This document shows positions 56,483 through 64,000 of a DNA stretch of 64,000 nucleotides, in pieces. Made by a program: the position numbers and the translations under genes. The notes beneath the pieces were generated by a model, which searched no databases, had not been told where the DNA came from, and worked only from the letters and a program-made list of their open reading frames with translations. Source of the stretch: Iodobacter fluviatilis (GTDB lineage Bacteria; Pseudomonadota; Gammaproteobacteria; Burkholderiales; Chitinibacteraceae); NCBI RefSeq assembly GCF_900451195.1, contig NZ_UGHR01000001.1, positions 3,162,001-3,226,000 of the forward strand, given 5' to 3'. Position 1 is the first letter of the stretch; each line of letters opens with the position of its first letter.

Positions 56483-56881
56483 CTAGTCACCCATACTATT
56501 TTTTTGTTCGAACTGATGCAGTTGCCGCCGCCATTTTTTACTTGGGCGCCCTTCCCCCGCCGGATGCTCAAACCTTGGCGCAAGCTGACGAGCCTCTTTA
56601 TCCCGCTCACGCTTAAGCATACTTTCTGCGTTTTCCTGATAAAGCCTACGTGCCGCTGGGGCGGGCCCGCGCTGCTCAGATAGTTCAAGTACAGCGATTT
56701 CATACTCGCCCTGCTCTGTACGAACACGTAAAGTATCGCCCACTTTAATCAAGCGGGCTGGCTTAACTCTTTGCTGGTTTAAATGCACATGCCCAGCGTC
56801 AATCGCTGCACTCGCTAGAGAGCGTGTTTTAAAAAAACGGGCTGCCCATAACCATTTATCGATACGAACACCGCTATCCAT
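56483..56881 (-). CDS. hslR: Heat shock protein 15, S4-domain RNA-binding protein
   Basis: The 132-residue protein has an N-terminal S4 domain (about 5-60: VRIDKWLWAARFFKTRSLASAAIDAGHVHLNQQRVKPARLIKVGD), a short linker and a very basic C-terminal tail (RPSKKWRRQLHQF). Hsp15 binds 50S subunits that carry stalled nascent chains. The ATG at 56881 has an AGGAG site 7 nt upstream. It lies downstream of typA but beyond a strong terminator, so co-transcription is limited. Confidence 0.92.
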   Translation of the reverse strand: MDSGVRIDKWLWAARFFKTRSLASAAIDAGHVHLNQQRVKPARLIKVGDTLRVRTEQGEYEIAVLELSEQRGPAPAARRLYQENAESMLKRERDKEARQLAPRFEHPAGEGRPSKKWRRQLHQFEQKNSMGD

Positions 56882-56900
56882 TTGATGCTCCTGAAACAAA

Positions 56901-56924
56901 AACACCCCGCAGCAGCGGGGTGTT
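56901..56924 (-). terminator. Rho-independent terminator of typA
   Basis: A perfect 10-bp GC-rich stem (aacaccccgc / gcggggtgtt) with a 4-nt loop and a T-rich minus-strand tail, 28 bp past the typA stop codon and 20 bp before the hslR ATG, so it overlaps the hslR leader. Confidence 0.9.
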
Positions 56925-56951
56925 GTGTATCCCGAAAACCGGAATAAAAGC

Positions 56952-58772
56952 TTAGTGTGTTTTAGCTTTAAAGTGACGACGACGTTCTGTTTCGTTTAAG
57001 TAACGTTTACGAATACGGATGCTTGTTGGTGTGATTTCTACCAATTCATCATCATCAATAAACTCAACCGCTGATTCCAGCGTCATTTTGATCGCTGTGG
57101 TCAAACGAACCGCTTCATCCGTACCGGAAGCGCGAACGTTAGTCAGTTGCTTACCCTTAACCGGGTTAACTACCAGATCGTTATCACGCGTGTGAATACC
57201 AATAACCATGCCTTCGTACAATTTGTCGCCTGGGGCTACAAACATACGGCCACGGTCTTCCAGCTTCCACAATGCGTAGGCAACTGCTTCACCATTTTCT
57301 TGAGAAACCAATACACCGTTATGACGGCCTGGCATGTCGGCTTTAGCCGGTGCGTAGTCATCAAAAACGTGGCCAATCAGGCCAGTACCGCGAGTCATGG
57401 TCATGAAATCGCCTTGGAAGCCAATCAGACCACGCGCAGGAATATGGTATTCCAGACGGGTACGGCCATTACCATCGGATTCCATATTGGTCAGCTCACC
57501 ACGGCGGCGACCAATTTCTTCCATTACCGCACCTTGGTGTTCATCTTCAAGGTCGATAGACAGATTTTCATAAGGCTCACATTTAACGCCATCAATGTCT
57601 TTGTAAACAACGCGTGGTTTAGCCACGGCCATTTCAAAGCCTTCACGACGCATGTTTTCCAGCAGAATAGTCAGGTGCAACTCACCACGACCTGAAACGC
57701 GGAAGATATCAGCGTCTTCAGTTTCTTCAACTTTCAGAGCAACGTTAGTCAGCAGCTCTTTGGTCAGGCGGTCACGAATCTGACGGCTGGTCACAAACTT
57801 ACCTTCAGTACCGGCTAATGGTGAAGTGTTCACCATAAAGTCCATAGTCAGTGTTGGCTCATCAATTGTCAGCATAGGCATGCCGACTGGCTGTTCTTTA
57901 TCACAGATGGTTACACCGATACCGATCTCATCCAGACCAGAAATAATAATGATGTCACCAGCTTGTGCTTCTTCAACAGGTATACGCTCAAGCCCTTGGA
58001 AGCCCAGAACCTGATTGATACGGCCCTGACCCACTTGATTTTCGTGGTTCATTACCACAACAGCCTGACCTGGCTTGATACGACCATTCAAGACACGGCC
58101 AATCCCAAGACGACCGGTGTAGGTGGAGTAATCCAGCGCAGAAATTTGCAATTGCAATGGTGCTTCAGGATCACCAGTAGGAGCATGCACATGGCTCAGC
58201 ACGGTATCAAACAGCGCACGCATATTATCGCTCTCGGTTTCGAGTTCGAGCTTAGCGTAGCCATTCAATGCAGAAGCGTAGATAACCGGGAAATCAAGTT
58301 GTTCGTCGGTTGCGCCAAGCTTATCGAACAAATCGAAAGTCTGGTCTACAACCCAATCCGGACGTGCGCCAGGACGGTCAATTTTATTAATAACAACAAT
58401 AGGCTTCAGACCGAGTGCCAAAGCTTTTTTAGTTACGAAGCGAGTTTGTGGCATCGGGCCATCAACAGCATCAACGAGCAGCAATACGCCATCAACCATA
58501 CCCAGAACACGTTCCACTTCACCACCGAAATCGGCGTGACCTGGAGTGTCAACCACATTGATATGGTAGCCTTCGTATTCAAGGGCGGTGTTTTTAGCCA
58601 GAATCGTGATACCGCGCTCTTTTTCGATATCATTACTGTCCATCACGCGTTCAGCAACTTGCTGGTTGTCGCGGAAGGTGCCGGATTGGCGGAGGAGTTT
58701 GTCAACGAGGGTAGTCTTACCGTGGTCAACGTGGGCAATAATTGCAATATTACGAATGGCGCGGGTTGTCAT
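56952..58772 (-). CDS. typA: Ribosome-associated translational GTPase TypA/BipA
   Basis: The 606-residue protein has G1 [16 protein letters not shown]2 ERGITIL, G3 [16 protein letters not shown] and G4 VINKIDRP, then domain II, the EF-G-like domains III and V and the TypA-specific C-terminal domain ([30 protein letters not shown]). It binds 70S ribosomes and assists subunit assembly and stress or cold adaptation. The ATG at 58772 is chosen because the conserved [12 protein letters not shown] begins a few residues later; the track start at 58814 adds 14 unsupported residues. Monocistronic, with its own terminator. Confidence 0.97.
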   Translation of the reverse strand: MTTRAIRNIAIIAHVDHGKTTLVDKLLRQSGTFRDNQQVAERVMDSNDIEKERGITILAKNTALEYEGYHINVVDTPGHADFGGEVERVLGMVDGVLLLVDAVDGPMPQTRFVTKKALALGLKPIVVINKIDRPGARPDWVVDQTFDLFDKLGATDEQLDFPVIYASALNGYAKLELETESDNMRALFDTVLSHVHAPTGDPEAPLQLQISALDYSTYTGRLGIGRVLNGRIKPGQAVVVMNHENQVGQGRINQVLGFQGLERIPVEEAQAGDIIIISGLDEIGIGVTICDKEQPVGMPMLTIDEPTLTMDFMVNTSPLAGTEGKFVTSRQIRDRLTKELLTNVALKVEETEDADIFRVSGRGELHLTILLENMRREGFEMAVAKPRVVYKDIDGVKCEPYENLSIDLEDEHQGAVMEEIGRRRGELTNMESDGNGRTRLEYHIPARGLIGFQGDFMTMTRGTGLIGHVFDDYAPAKADMPGRHNGVLVSQENGEAVAYALWKLEDRGRMFVAPGDKLYEGMVIGIHTRDNDLVVNPVKGKQLTNVRASGTDEAVRLTTAIKMTLESAVEFIDDDELVEITPTSIRIRKRYLNETERRRHFKAKTH

Positions 58773-58932
58773 TGTCTGGGCTGCAGATTTTAAAAAAGTG
58801 CGCGATTGTACCACGCGAAGTGGATTTCGCGACTAAGTTCCGACGCTTTAGGAAATAATTCATATAAATCAGGCGATTACTGGTCTGAAATATTTCCACA
58901 CCATGAATTTTCTGCAGAAAAACCACCCTTAC

Positions 58933-59748
58933 TTACAAATTTACACCCTCCGGCTGCTGCGCTGCCACATGAAAAGCAAGCCCTGGCAGGCTAGCAGAAC
59001 GCGAGCCTTCCTGAGGCAAATTGTTGCTGGCGTGATAGCTGTACACCAAAGAATATTTAGTCAAAGCCGTACGATTCCTGCTGGCAGCATGAAAAGTGCG
59101 CGCGTCAAACAACACAACATCGCCTGCCTCAAGCTCAGGGAACACAGCAAGATCCACCCAGGGCGTGGCTTCCGGATGATCTGCCATTAAGAACTCACGC
59201 TTGTCATAAGCATCTTCAGGAAAATCAACCCGATGCGATCCGGCAATAAAGCCCAAGCCTCCGTTTTCAGTGGTTTCTTTACCCAAAGACAACCATGCAG
59301 AAACTAATTCTGGCCGGTCAAAACGCCAATAGCGCATATCGCGGTGCCAGCGTGTATCGCTGCTAAAGCTGGGCTGCTTACTCATTAAACTATTGTGATG
59401 TGCCTGAGTAAGGGTGATGTGCGGCGTATCCAGCAAAGCACTGATCAGCGAAAGCAGCAGAGCATCCCCTGCCCATTCTGCAAACACAGGATCCCGGCCC
59501 GCCATATTTCGTAAGCGCCTTATTGTGCCGCCGCCTTCAACTCCCGTCGATTCAGGCGCACCAGGGTAGCCCAGCTCGGCCTCAAGCTCAAACGGAGGCA
59601 GGCGCTGCTCTACTGCGGCCATAGCCACTGTACGAATTTTATTCACACGCGCCCTCGAGACAAAGCCACGCAACAGCACCACGCCATCTGCTTTAAAGCG
59701 TTTACGCAACCGGGCTAAATCAACAGGCAGACAAAATTCAGCAAGCAA
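58933..59748 (-). CDS. Phytanoyl-CoA dioxygenase (PhyH)-family Fe(II)/2-oxoglutarate oxygenase
   Basis: The 271-residue protein has the double-stranded beta-helix metal triad: HxD at His135/Asp137 (RWHRDMRYW) and distal His220 (LFDARTFHAASRNRT), with Arg224 or Arg226 likely binding 2-oxoglutarate. ENGGLGFIAGSHRVDFP is the typical PhyH loop. It is cytosolic and hydroxylates an unknown small substrate (ectoine, phosphonate or lipid types exist in this family). It starts with TTG at 59748 with GGAG 8 nt upstream. Monocistronic; no pathway partner is adjacent. Confidence 0.85.
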   Translation of the reverse strand: MLAEFCLPVDLARLRKRFKADGVVLLRGFVSRARVNKIRTVAMAAVEQRLPPFELEAELGYPGAPESTGVEGGGTIRRLRNMAGRDPVFAEWAGDALLLSLISALLDTPHITLTQAHHNSLMSKQPSFSSDTRWHRDMRYWRFDRPELVSAWLSLGKETTENGGLGFIAGSHRVDFPEDAYDKREFLMADHPEATPWVDLAVFPELEAGDVVLFDARTFHAASRNRTALTKYSLVYSYHASNNLPQEGSRSASLPGLAFHVAAQQPEGVNL

Positions 59749-60002
59749 GGCCGTGACTCCGGCAAATAAAGTTAAATTGTAACAGCCCGCATTTAGCTGC
59801 GTCCCGCGCTGCCACAGGGTTTCATACCTTGGAAATCCCTAACAACCCTGCAGATATTGATTCAGATCAGCATTTTTAATGGCATAAACAGCTACTTACG
59901 CCAACATACTTGCTATTTAATTAGAAACGAAGCCCTTCATAAAATAGGCCCAGCAATCTGAAAACGCCGGAATTCAGCCGCGTTTGGTCAATCCAAACAC
60001 AA
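59749..60002. other. Gene-free spacer upstream of the PhyH-type gene
   Basis: About 250 bp of AT-rich sequence holding the likely promoter of the PhyH-type gene; no ORF, repeat or further motif seen. Confidence 0.4.
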
Positions 60003-60042
60003 AGGGGCCGGATGAATTGCCTGTGCAATCAATCCGGCCCCT
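60003..60042 (-). terminator. Terminator of the ubiquitin-autotransporter gene
   Basis: A long hairpin: aggggccggat / atccggcccct (11 bp) extended inward by GATTGC/GCAATT-like pairing, 21 bp past the stop codon of the minus-strand autotransporter gene. The tail (TTTGTGTTT) is only moderately T-rich. Confidence 0.8.
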
Positions 60043-60063
60043 CAGAATGCCTCTGGCAGACGG

Positions 60064-63000
60064 CTAAAACCTGAATACGGCATCCAGGCTCAGTGTCTGC
60101 TCATCTCCCTGCTGGCGATTCAACAAATGCCCATAAGAAAAATTTAAATCCATATTTTTTGTAAGCACAAAACGGTTTCCAAGCTCAATCAGACCCTGAT
60201 GCTGACTGGCTGAGCCCAATGAAGCGGAATAGTGCTGGCCAGCTTGGCCTAAATCACCATAACGGATCCCGGCCTCATCCGCCGCTTCAAAACGGCGCTG
60301 ATATTCAAGTTTAAAACGCGGTAGCAACTTAGCTGTGCCCCACTGAAAATGCCGCTCGCCCTGCACGCCCGCTTTAGCAGTAAACATGCGGATAGTTTGC
60401 GCATCAAAACTTAAACCCTGACGGCCCGCAGCGGCCTCGTTATAGGCGGCCAATTTAGACGACATCAGCTCCAGCCGGCCATAAGGAGAAATCATCAGCG
60501 CCTCATCCCGATATTCATAGCCTGCCGACAGCGAGCCAAAAACCTGTTCACCATCTCGCTGACCATTGGCCATACTGCCTGTTGCCGTTATATAGCGATT
60601 CAGCTCGAAATCCAGCTGCCCATACGCAGCCACGCCATCAATAAATACATTGCTGCCGGGGCGTAATGAGCCATACACAGCCAATACGCCGCCACGATGC
60701 TTGCTCAGGCTACCCTGACGACCATGCTCACTGCGCTCCACATTAAAACCAGCCCCCAGCCCCGCGGTTAACTGCTCATTCAGCCGAAAATCGGCCCCCA
60801 TGCTGATGCTGTCGCTCTGAAAGCGAATATCCGACTCATTTTGCTGCCCAAACCCCACTGAACCAGCAAGCCAGAATGCTGTTTGCTCGCGGGCAGAAGC
60901 TTGATCCGCGCAAGCTTCTTTACCATCTTCCTGAGCCACGCTTAAAGCGCAGGTATCTGCAGCCGCTTTTAAGTAAGGCGTCATATTCAGCGACTTATGC
61001 CTGATGTCCAGATCAAAATCACTTCCCTTCTGATTGTGTAAGCGCTCTAGGCGGCGGTTAAAATGGCCCAGCTGAGCGCTTGCCATGCGGCGAACCGCAT
61101 CGGCCTGTGCGGCCAGCAAACCCAATACTTCTTGATCTTTTGCCGGATCAGTCCGTGCAGCCACATTCACCGTCAGCTGCCCGATCGAAGAGCCATAAGC
61201 ATTACTCAGCAGATAATCAACTGACAACACACCCGTAAATTGCGCATCAGGCGTAATCAGCAAGCGGGTGCCCTGCACCTCAACACGGCAGTGCGCAGGT
61301 ATCGACTGTAAAGTCAGTGAAGTAAACGGCCCGCCACTGGCCTCAGCCCCTGCATCCACTAAAATAGGCGTTCCCGAAGTGCTGCTTGCCACAAGGTTTT
61401 TTAACACCGGCGGTGGCGGGTTCACTTGCAAAGCAACAGACACCACGGTGACGCCACCCTGAAAATCACCAAGCAAATAAGTAAACTGATCGGCCCCCGT
61501 ATAAGCAGCATGCGGGGTATACCGAAGGCTAGGAACAATGCCGCCTTCTGCGCTGCCCGCGCCCCTGCTGATCATTAACACGCCATGCTGTGGCTGGCTC
61601 AGCAGCTCAATACTGCGAACCACACCCACACCACTCACAAGAGCAATCGTGTTCTGGCTGCTATTACTTTGCACCACTGCCTGAACTACTTTAGATACCT
61701 CAGGAATCGGCTTAACCGTCAGAATATAGCTCTGCTCCGCAGCGGCACTGACACCCGGCACGGCCGCCTGAGCCGCCGTAATCACAACGGTTCCGGCACG
61801 AACGGGGGTGACCTCTCCACTTACAGGATCAACCGTTGCGATATCAGGATGAGCACTGCGGTATGAAATCTCTGCCGCTGTGGCAGATGACCTAGCCACA
61901 TTTTTAAATGTGCCGCCCAGCACCACAGTACCGGCATCCGGGCTGGCAAAGGTCAGAACTGGGCGCAGCGTCACCGTCAGGGTGTAACTTTGTACGGATA
62001 CTGCGCTCACCCCCGGCACCGCCGCCTGGCTTGCCGTAATCACCACAACGCCCGCAGCCAGCGCATTCACCTCTCCCGTACTGGCGTTAACGGTTGCGAT
62101 GTCAGGATTGGCACTCTGGTAGCTGATTACGCCTTCGCCGTTTGAAGTGGCCCTGTTCAGCAGGGTCTGGCCCTGCACGACTGAGGCCGAGCCCGGGATG
62201 GCAAAGGTCAATGTGGCAACAGGCAGGGGAGCAACAGTCAGTACATAAGACTGCATCGCCTGTGCATTGACCCCGGCCACCGAGGCCTGGCTTGCGGTGA
62301 TGACGGTGTTTCCGGCACGAAGCGCAGTCACGGCACCACTACTGGCATCCACCGAGGCAATCTCCGTGTTTGCGCTCTGATAAGAAATCACCCCGTAGCG
62401 GCCGCCGCTTAAGCTGGAAATCGCTGCATTATTAAACAGACGGCCCGCCAATACGCTTGCCCGATCAGGCACAGCAAAGGTCAGAGTGGGCACCGGCAGC
62501 GGCTGAATATCTAATGTATAAGACTGGCTGACTGCCGTATTGATCCCCGCAACAGCCATCTGGCTGGCCGTAATCACCACCTGGCCCTCACGATGCGCAG
62601 TCACTTGCCCCGCCGCATCAACCGATGCTAGCGCCGGGTTGTCACTACTGTAGATCACCGCGCCATAGCCGCCCCCGCTTAATGAAGGTACAGCGACATT
62701 TTTAAAGGTGTTTCCCACGACCACGCTGACCTTGCCCGAAAGCGCAAAAGTCAGCGAGCCTGTTGGCGCTGGCGCTGGTGGCAAAGATAAAATAAGCGTC
62801 GATTCTTTCTGAATATTGTAATCAGATAAAGTGCGGCCCTCTTCCAGCACCAGACCGGCAAATTTCAAAATTTGCTCATCGGGCGGAATGCCCTCTTTAT
62901 CCTGAATTTTGGCTTTTACATTTTCGATTAAATCACTGGCTTCAACATCAAGCGTGATGGTTTTACTTGTCAGCGTCTTTACAAAAATTTGCATGGCCCA

Positions 63001-63072
63001 AGCTTTCACGGGCAGAAAAAAAATAACAAAACACAGCAAGGCGGCAGAGAGTTGCCGTAATGGGGAAGTCAT
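60064..63072 (-). CDS. Autotransporter with N-terminal ubiquitin domain and Ig-like repeats
   Basis: The 1002-residue protein reads, in order: signal peptide 1-26 (cleavage after AWA); ubiquitin-like domain 27-~98; four BIG2-like Ig repeats (~105-455, each ending like [14 protein letters not shown]...QSYTLTV); a region with two further Ig/cadherin-like segments (~456-640); a helical linker (~645-720); and a 12-strand-type autotransporter beta-barrel (~725-1002) ending in the usual aromatic residue (AVFRF). Predicted cleavage leaves Met27 as residue 1 of ubiquitin (MQIFVKTLT). 58 of the first 70 ubiquitin positions match human ubiquitin by my count. Lys48 is Leu, Ile44 is Lys, Val70 is Ser, and the LRLRGG tail is LPPAPA, so no conjugation by the normal route is expected. 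It is exported to the surface; function unknown. It is divergent from a BenE-type gene. Confidence 0.92.
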   Translation of the reverse strand: MTSPLRQLSAALLCFVIFFLPVKAWAMQIFVKTLTSKTITLDVEASDLIENVKAKIQDKEGIPPDEQILKFAGLVLEEGRTLSDYNIQKESTLILSLPPAPAPTGSLTFALSGKVSVVVGNTFKNVAVPSLSGGGYGAVIYSSDNPALASVDAAGQVTAHREGQVVITASQMAVAGINTAVSQSYTLDIQPLPVPTLTFAVPDRASVLAGRLFNNAAISSLSGGRYGVISYQSANTEIASVDASSGAVTALRAGNTVITASQASVAGVNAQAMQSYVLTVAPLPVATLTFAIPGSASVVQGQTLLNRATSNGEGVISYQSANPDIATVNASTGEVNALAAGVVVITASQAAVPGVSAVSVQSYTLTVTLRPVLTFASPDAGTVVLGGTFKNVARSSATAAEISYRSAHPDIATVDPVSGEVTPVRAGTVVITAAQAAVPGVSAAAEQSYILTVKPIPEVSKVVQAVVQSNSSQNTIALVSGVGVVRSIELLSQPQHGVLMISRGAGSAEGGIVPSLRYTPHAAYTGADQFTYLLGDFQGGVTVVSVALQVNPPPPVLKNLVASSTSGTPILVDAGAEASGGPFTSLTLQSIPAHCRVEVQGTRLLITPDAQFTGVLSVDYLLSNAYGSSIGQLTVNVAARTDPAKDQEVLGLLAAQADAVRRMASAQLGHFNRRLERLHNQKGSDFDLDIRHKSLNMTPYLKAAADTCALSVAQEDGKEACADQASAREQTAFWLAGSVGFGQQNESDIRFQSDSISMGADFRLNEQLTAGLGAGFNVERSEHGRQGSLSKHRGGVLAVYGSLRPGSNVFIDGVAAYGQLDFELNRYITATGSMANGQRDGEQVFGSLSAGYEYRDEALMISPYGRLELMSSKLAAYNEAAAGRQGLSFDAQTIRMFTAKAGVQGERHFQWGTAKLLPRFKLEYQRRFEAADEAGIRYGDLGQAGQHYSASLGSASQHQGLIELGNRFVLTKNMDLNFSYGHLLNRQQGDEQTLSLDAVFRF

Positions 63073-63162
63073 AAAATACTCATTAATTGTGATGATTTTC
63101 CGCTACCCAAATCGAGCGGAGCCGCATATTAGCTAACTATCATATGCGAGGTGCAATTTTTT

Positions 63163-63183
63163 CAAACTTCAGTCTGAAATTTG
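63163..63183. promoter_or_regulatory. 21-bp palindrome in the autotransporter/BenE divergent region
   Basis: caaacttcagtctgaaattt(g) is symmetric about 63173, with 9 of 10 base pairs matching. It lies between the divergent autotransporter (63072) and BenE-type (63272) starts, so it could bind a dimeric regulator for one or both. A second, 7-bp inverted repeat (cgcatat/atatgcg) lies at 63123-63148. Confidence 0.55.
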
Positions 63184-63271
63184 CAACACCCGCGCTTACC
63201 CCCCATCTTTTCTGGTCAAACACCCCGCCCGGCTGCATGATCCATGCTCTCCCTCTTTTTGAGCGAAAGCC

Positions 63272-64000
63272 ATGCGACAAACCTCCAGCTCCCTGCCACT
63301 TTTAACCGCCGGTTTTGTCACGGTTTTAGTGGGCTTTACCAGCTCTGCCGCGATTGTTTTTCAGGCCGCCACGGCTGCGGGCGCAACACCAGGACAGCTG
63401 GCTTCCTGGATGTGGGCGCTTGGGATGGGAATGGGGATCACCTGCATTGGTTTATCGCTGCGTTATAAAAACCCAATCGTTACCGCATGGTCCACGCCGG
63501 GAGCAGCACTACTGGCAGGCAGTTTGCAGGGCATTCCCATGGGGGAAGCGATTGCAGCATTTATGTTTTGCGCAGCACTAATTACCTTAAGTGGTATCAC
63601 CGGCTGGTTTGAACGCATCATGAGCCGCATTCCCTTGCCGATTGCAGCCGCCATGTTGGCAGGGGTTTTAGCCCGTTTTGGCATCAATATTTTTACCGAG
63701 ATGCAGAGCCAATTCGTCCTTGTCTTTGCCATGTTCATTGCTTATTTAATCTGCAAAAGATTTTGGCCGCGCTACGCCATCATGTTGGTATTGCTACTGG
63801 GAATCCCAATTGCGGCAGGACAGGGCTTATTACATATAGAAGAAGTAGAGATCGCCTTTGCCAGGCCAGAATTCATGATGCCGGTTTTTAACTGGCAAAC
63901 CATGCTCAGCATTGGCATACCACTGTTTGTCGTGACGATGGCGTCCCAAAATATGCCTGGTGTAGCGGTGATTCGGGCCAATGGTTACAACACGCCCATT
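63272..64000 (+). CDS. BenE-family benzoate/H+ symporter (3' truncated by window edge)
   Basis: The frame is open from the ATG at 63272 to the right edge (243 codons seen), so it lacks a stop. The N-terminal two-thirds of the usual ~390 residues are visible: several hydrophobic segments, including AAGATPGQLASWMWALGMGMG, KNPIVTAWSTPGAALL, GVLARFGINIF and FVVTMASQNMPGVAVIRANGY, the segments typical of BenE and related xanthine/uracil-type permeases. It takes up benzoate or another aromatic acid with protons, across the inner membrane. No benzoate-degradation gene is seen within the window. Confidence 0.88.
   Translation, partial: MRQTSSSLPLLTAGFVTVLVGFTSSAAIVFQAATAAGATPGQLASWMWALGMGMGITCIGLSLRYKNPIVTAWSTPGAALLAGSLQGIPMGEAIAAFMFCAALITLSGITGWFERIMSRIPLPIAAAMLAGVLARFGINIFTEMQSQFVLVFAMFIAYLICKRFWPRYAIMLVLLLGIPIAAGQGLLHIEEVEIAFARPEFMMPVFNWQTMLSIGIPLFVVTMASQNMPGVAVIRANGYNTPI

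Noticed and set aside
60064..63072. Ubiquitin sequence as eukaryotic contamination or chimera
   Set aside because: The domain lies inside one continuous ORF, directly after a well-formed signal peptide and before Ig repeats and a barrel, with no frame break or composition jump. Assembly error cannot be fully excluded without reads.
60064..63072. A working ubiquitin conjugation system
   Set aside because: There is no Gly-Gly end, no E1, E2, E3 or JAB deubiquitinase gene nearby, and the protein is exported.

Overview
This window looks like the chromosome of a free-living, Gram-negative betaproteobacterium, most likely of the Neisseriales/Chromobacteriaceae (Iodobacter-like). That placement is an inference from the mix of genes: class I fumarase, TypA, HslR, M61 peptidase, 2-aminoethylphosphonate genes, large type I secreted adhesins, moderate GC and many intergenic palindromes. 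No rRNA, phage, plasmid or CRISPR signal was seen.

Layout. 1-8410 (+) is the C-terminal part of a giant VCBS-repeat RTX adhesin, open at the left edge. 8.7-16.7 kb is housekeeping and accessory: an arsenate reductase-type LMW phosphatase, a FUSC membrane protein, a lipoprotein, a DUF2165 protein, tRNA-Ser(GGA), class I fumarase, a PhnF-like GntR regulator and a Nudix hydrolase. 16.7-37.7 kb (-) is one functional block: a 3161-residue protein built almost wholly from Thr-rich octapeptides, then a type I secretion ABC transporter and HlyD adaptor, a TPR-GT41 (SPINDLY/OGT-like) glycosyltransferase, two methyltransferases, a putative glycosyltransferase, a three-gene set for a dTDP-3-acetamido-3,6-dideoxyhexose, and a DUF5672 protein. 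38.0-47.1 kb (-) is a HAD phosphatase and then a 2-aminoethylphosphonate uptake and degradation cluster (binding protein, ATPase, fused permease, phnW, phnX, FAD oxidoreductase) with palindromic repeats at nearly every gene junction. 47.2-63.1 kb holds a MITE-like element, a GNAT acetyltransferase, rhodanese, a MocR regulator, two c-di-GMP proteins, an M61 peptidase, HslR, TypA and a PhyH dioxygenase. It ends with an autotransporter whose mature N-terminus is a near-perfect eukaryotic-type ubiquitin (60064-63072, -). A BenE-type transporter runs off the right edge.

Two systems stand out. The first is the 21-kb secretion and glycosylation locus. The octapeptide protein offers hundreds of regularly spaced Thr/Ser residues and ends in an EF-hand-rich region typical of type I substrates. 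The exporter, the Ser/Thr glycosyltransferase homologue and the sugar genes follow on the same strand, which suggests an exported and heavily O-glycosylated surface polymer. The second is the ubiquitin-autotransporter: signal peptide, ubiquitin fold (58 of 70 residues identical to human ubiquitin by my count), four Ig-like repeats and a beta-barrel in one ORF. It lacks the C-terminal Gly-Gly, and the hydrophobic patch and Lys48 are replaced.

All function assignments come from reading motifs; no database search was possible.
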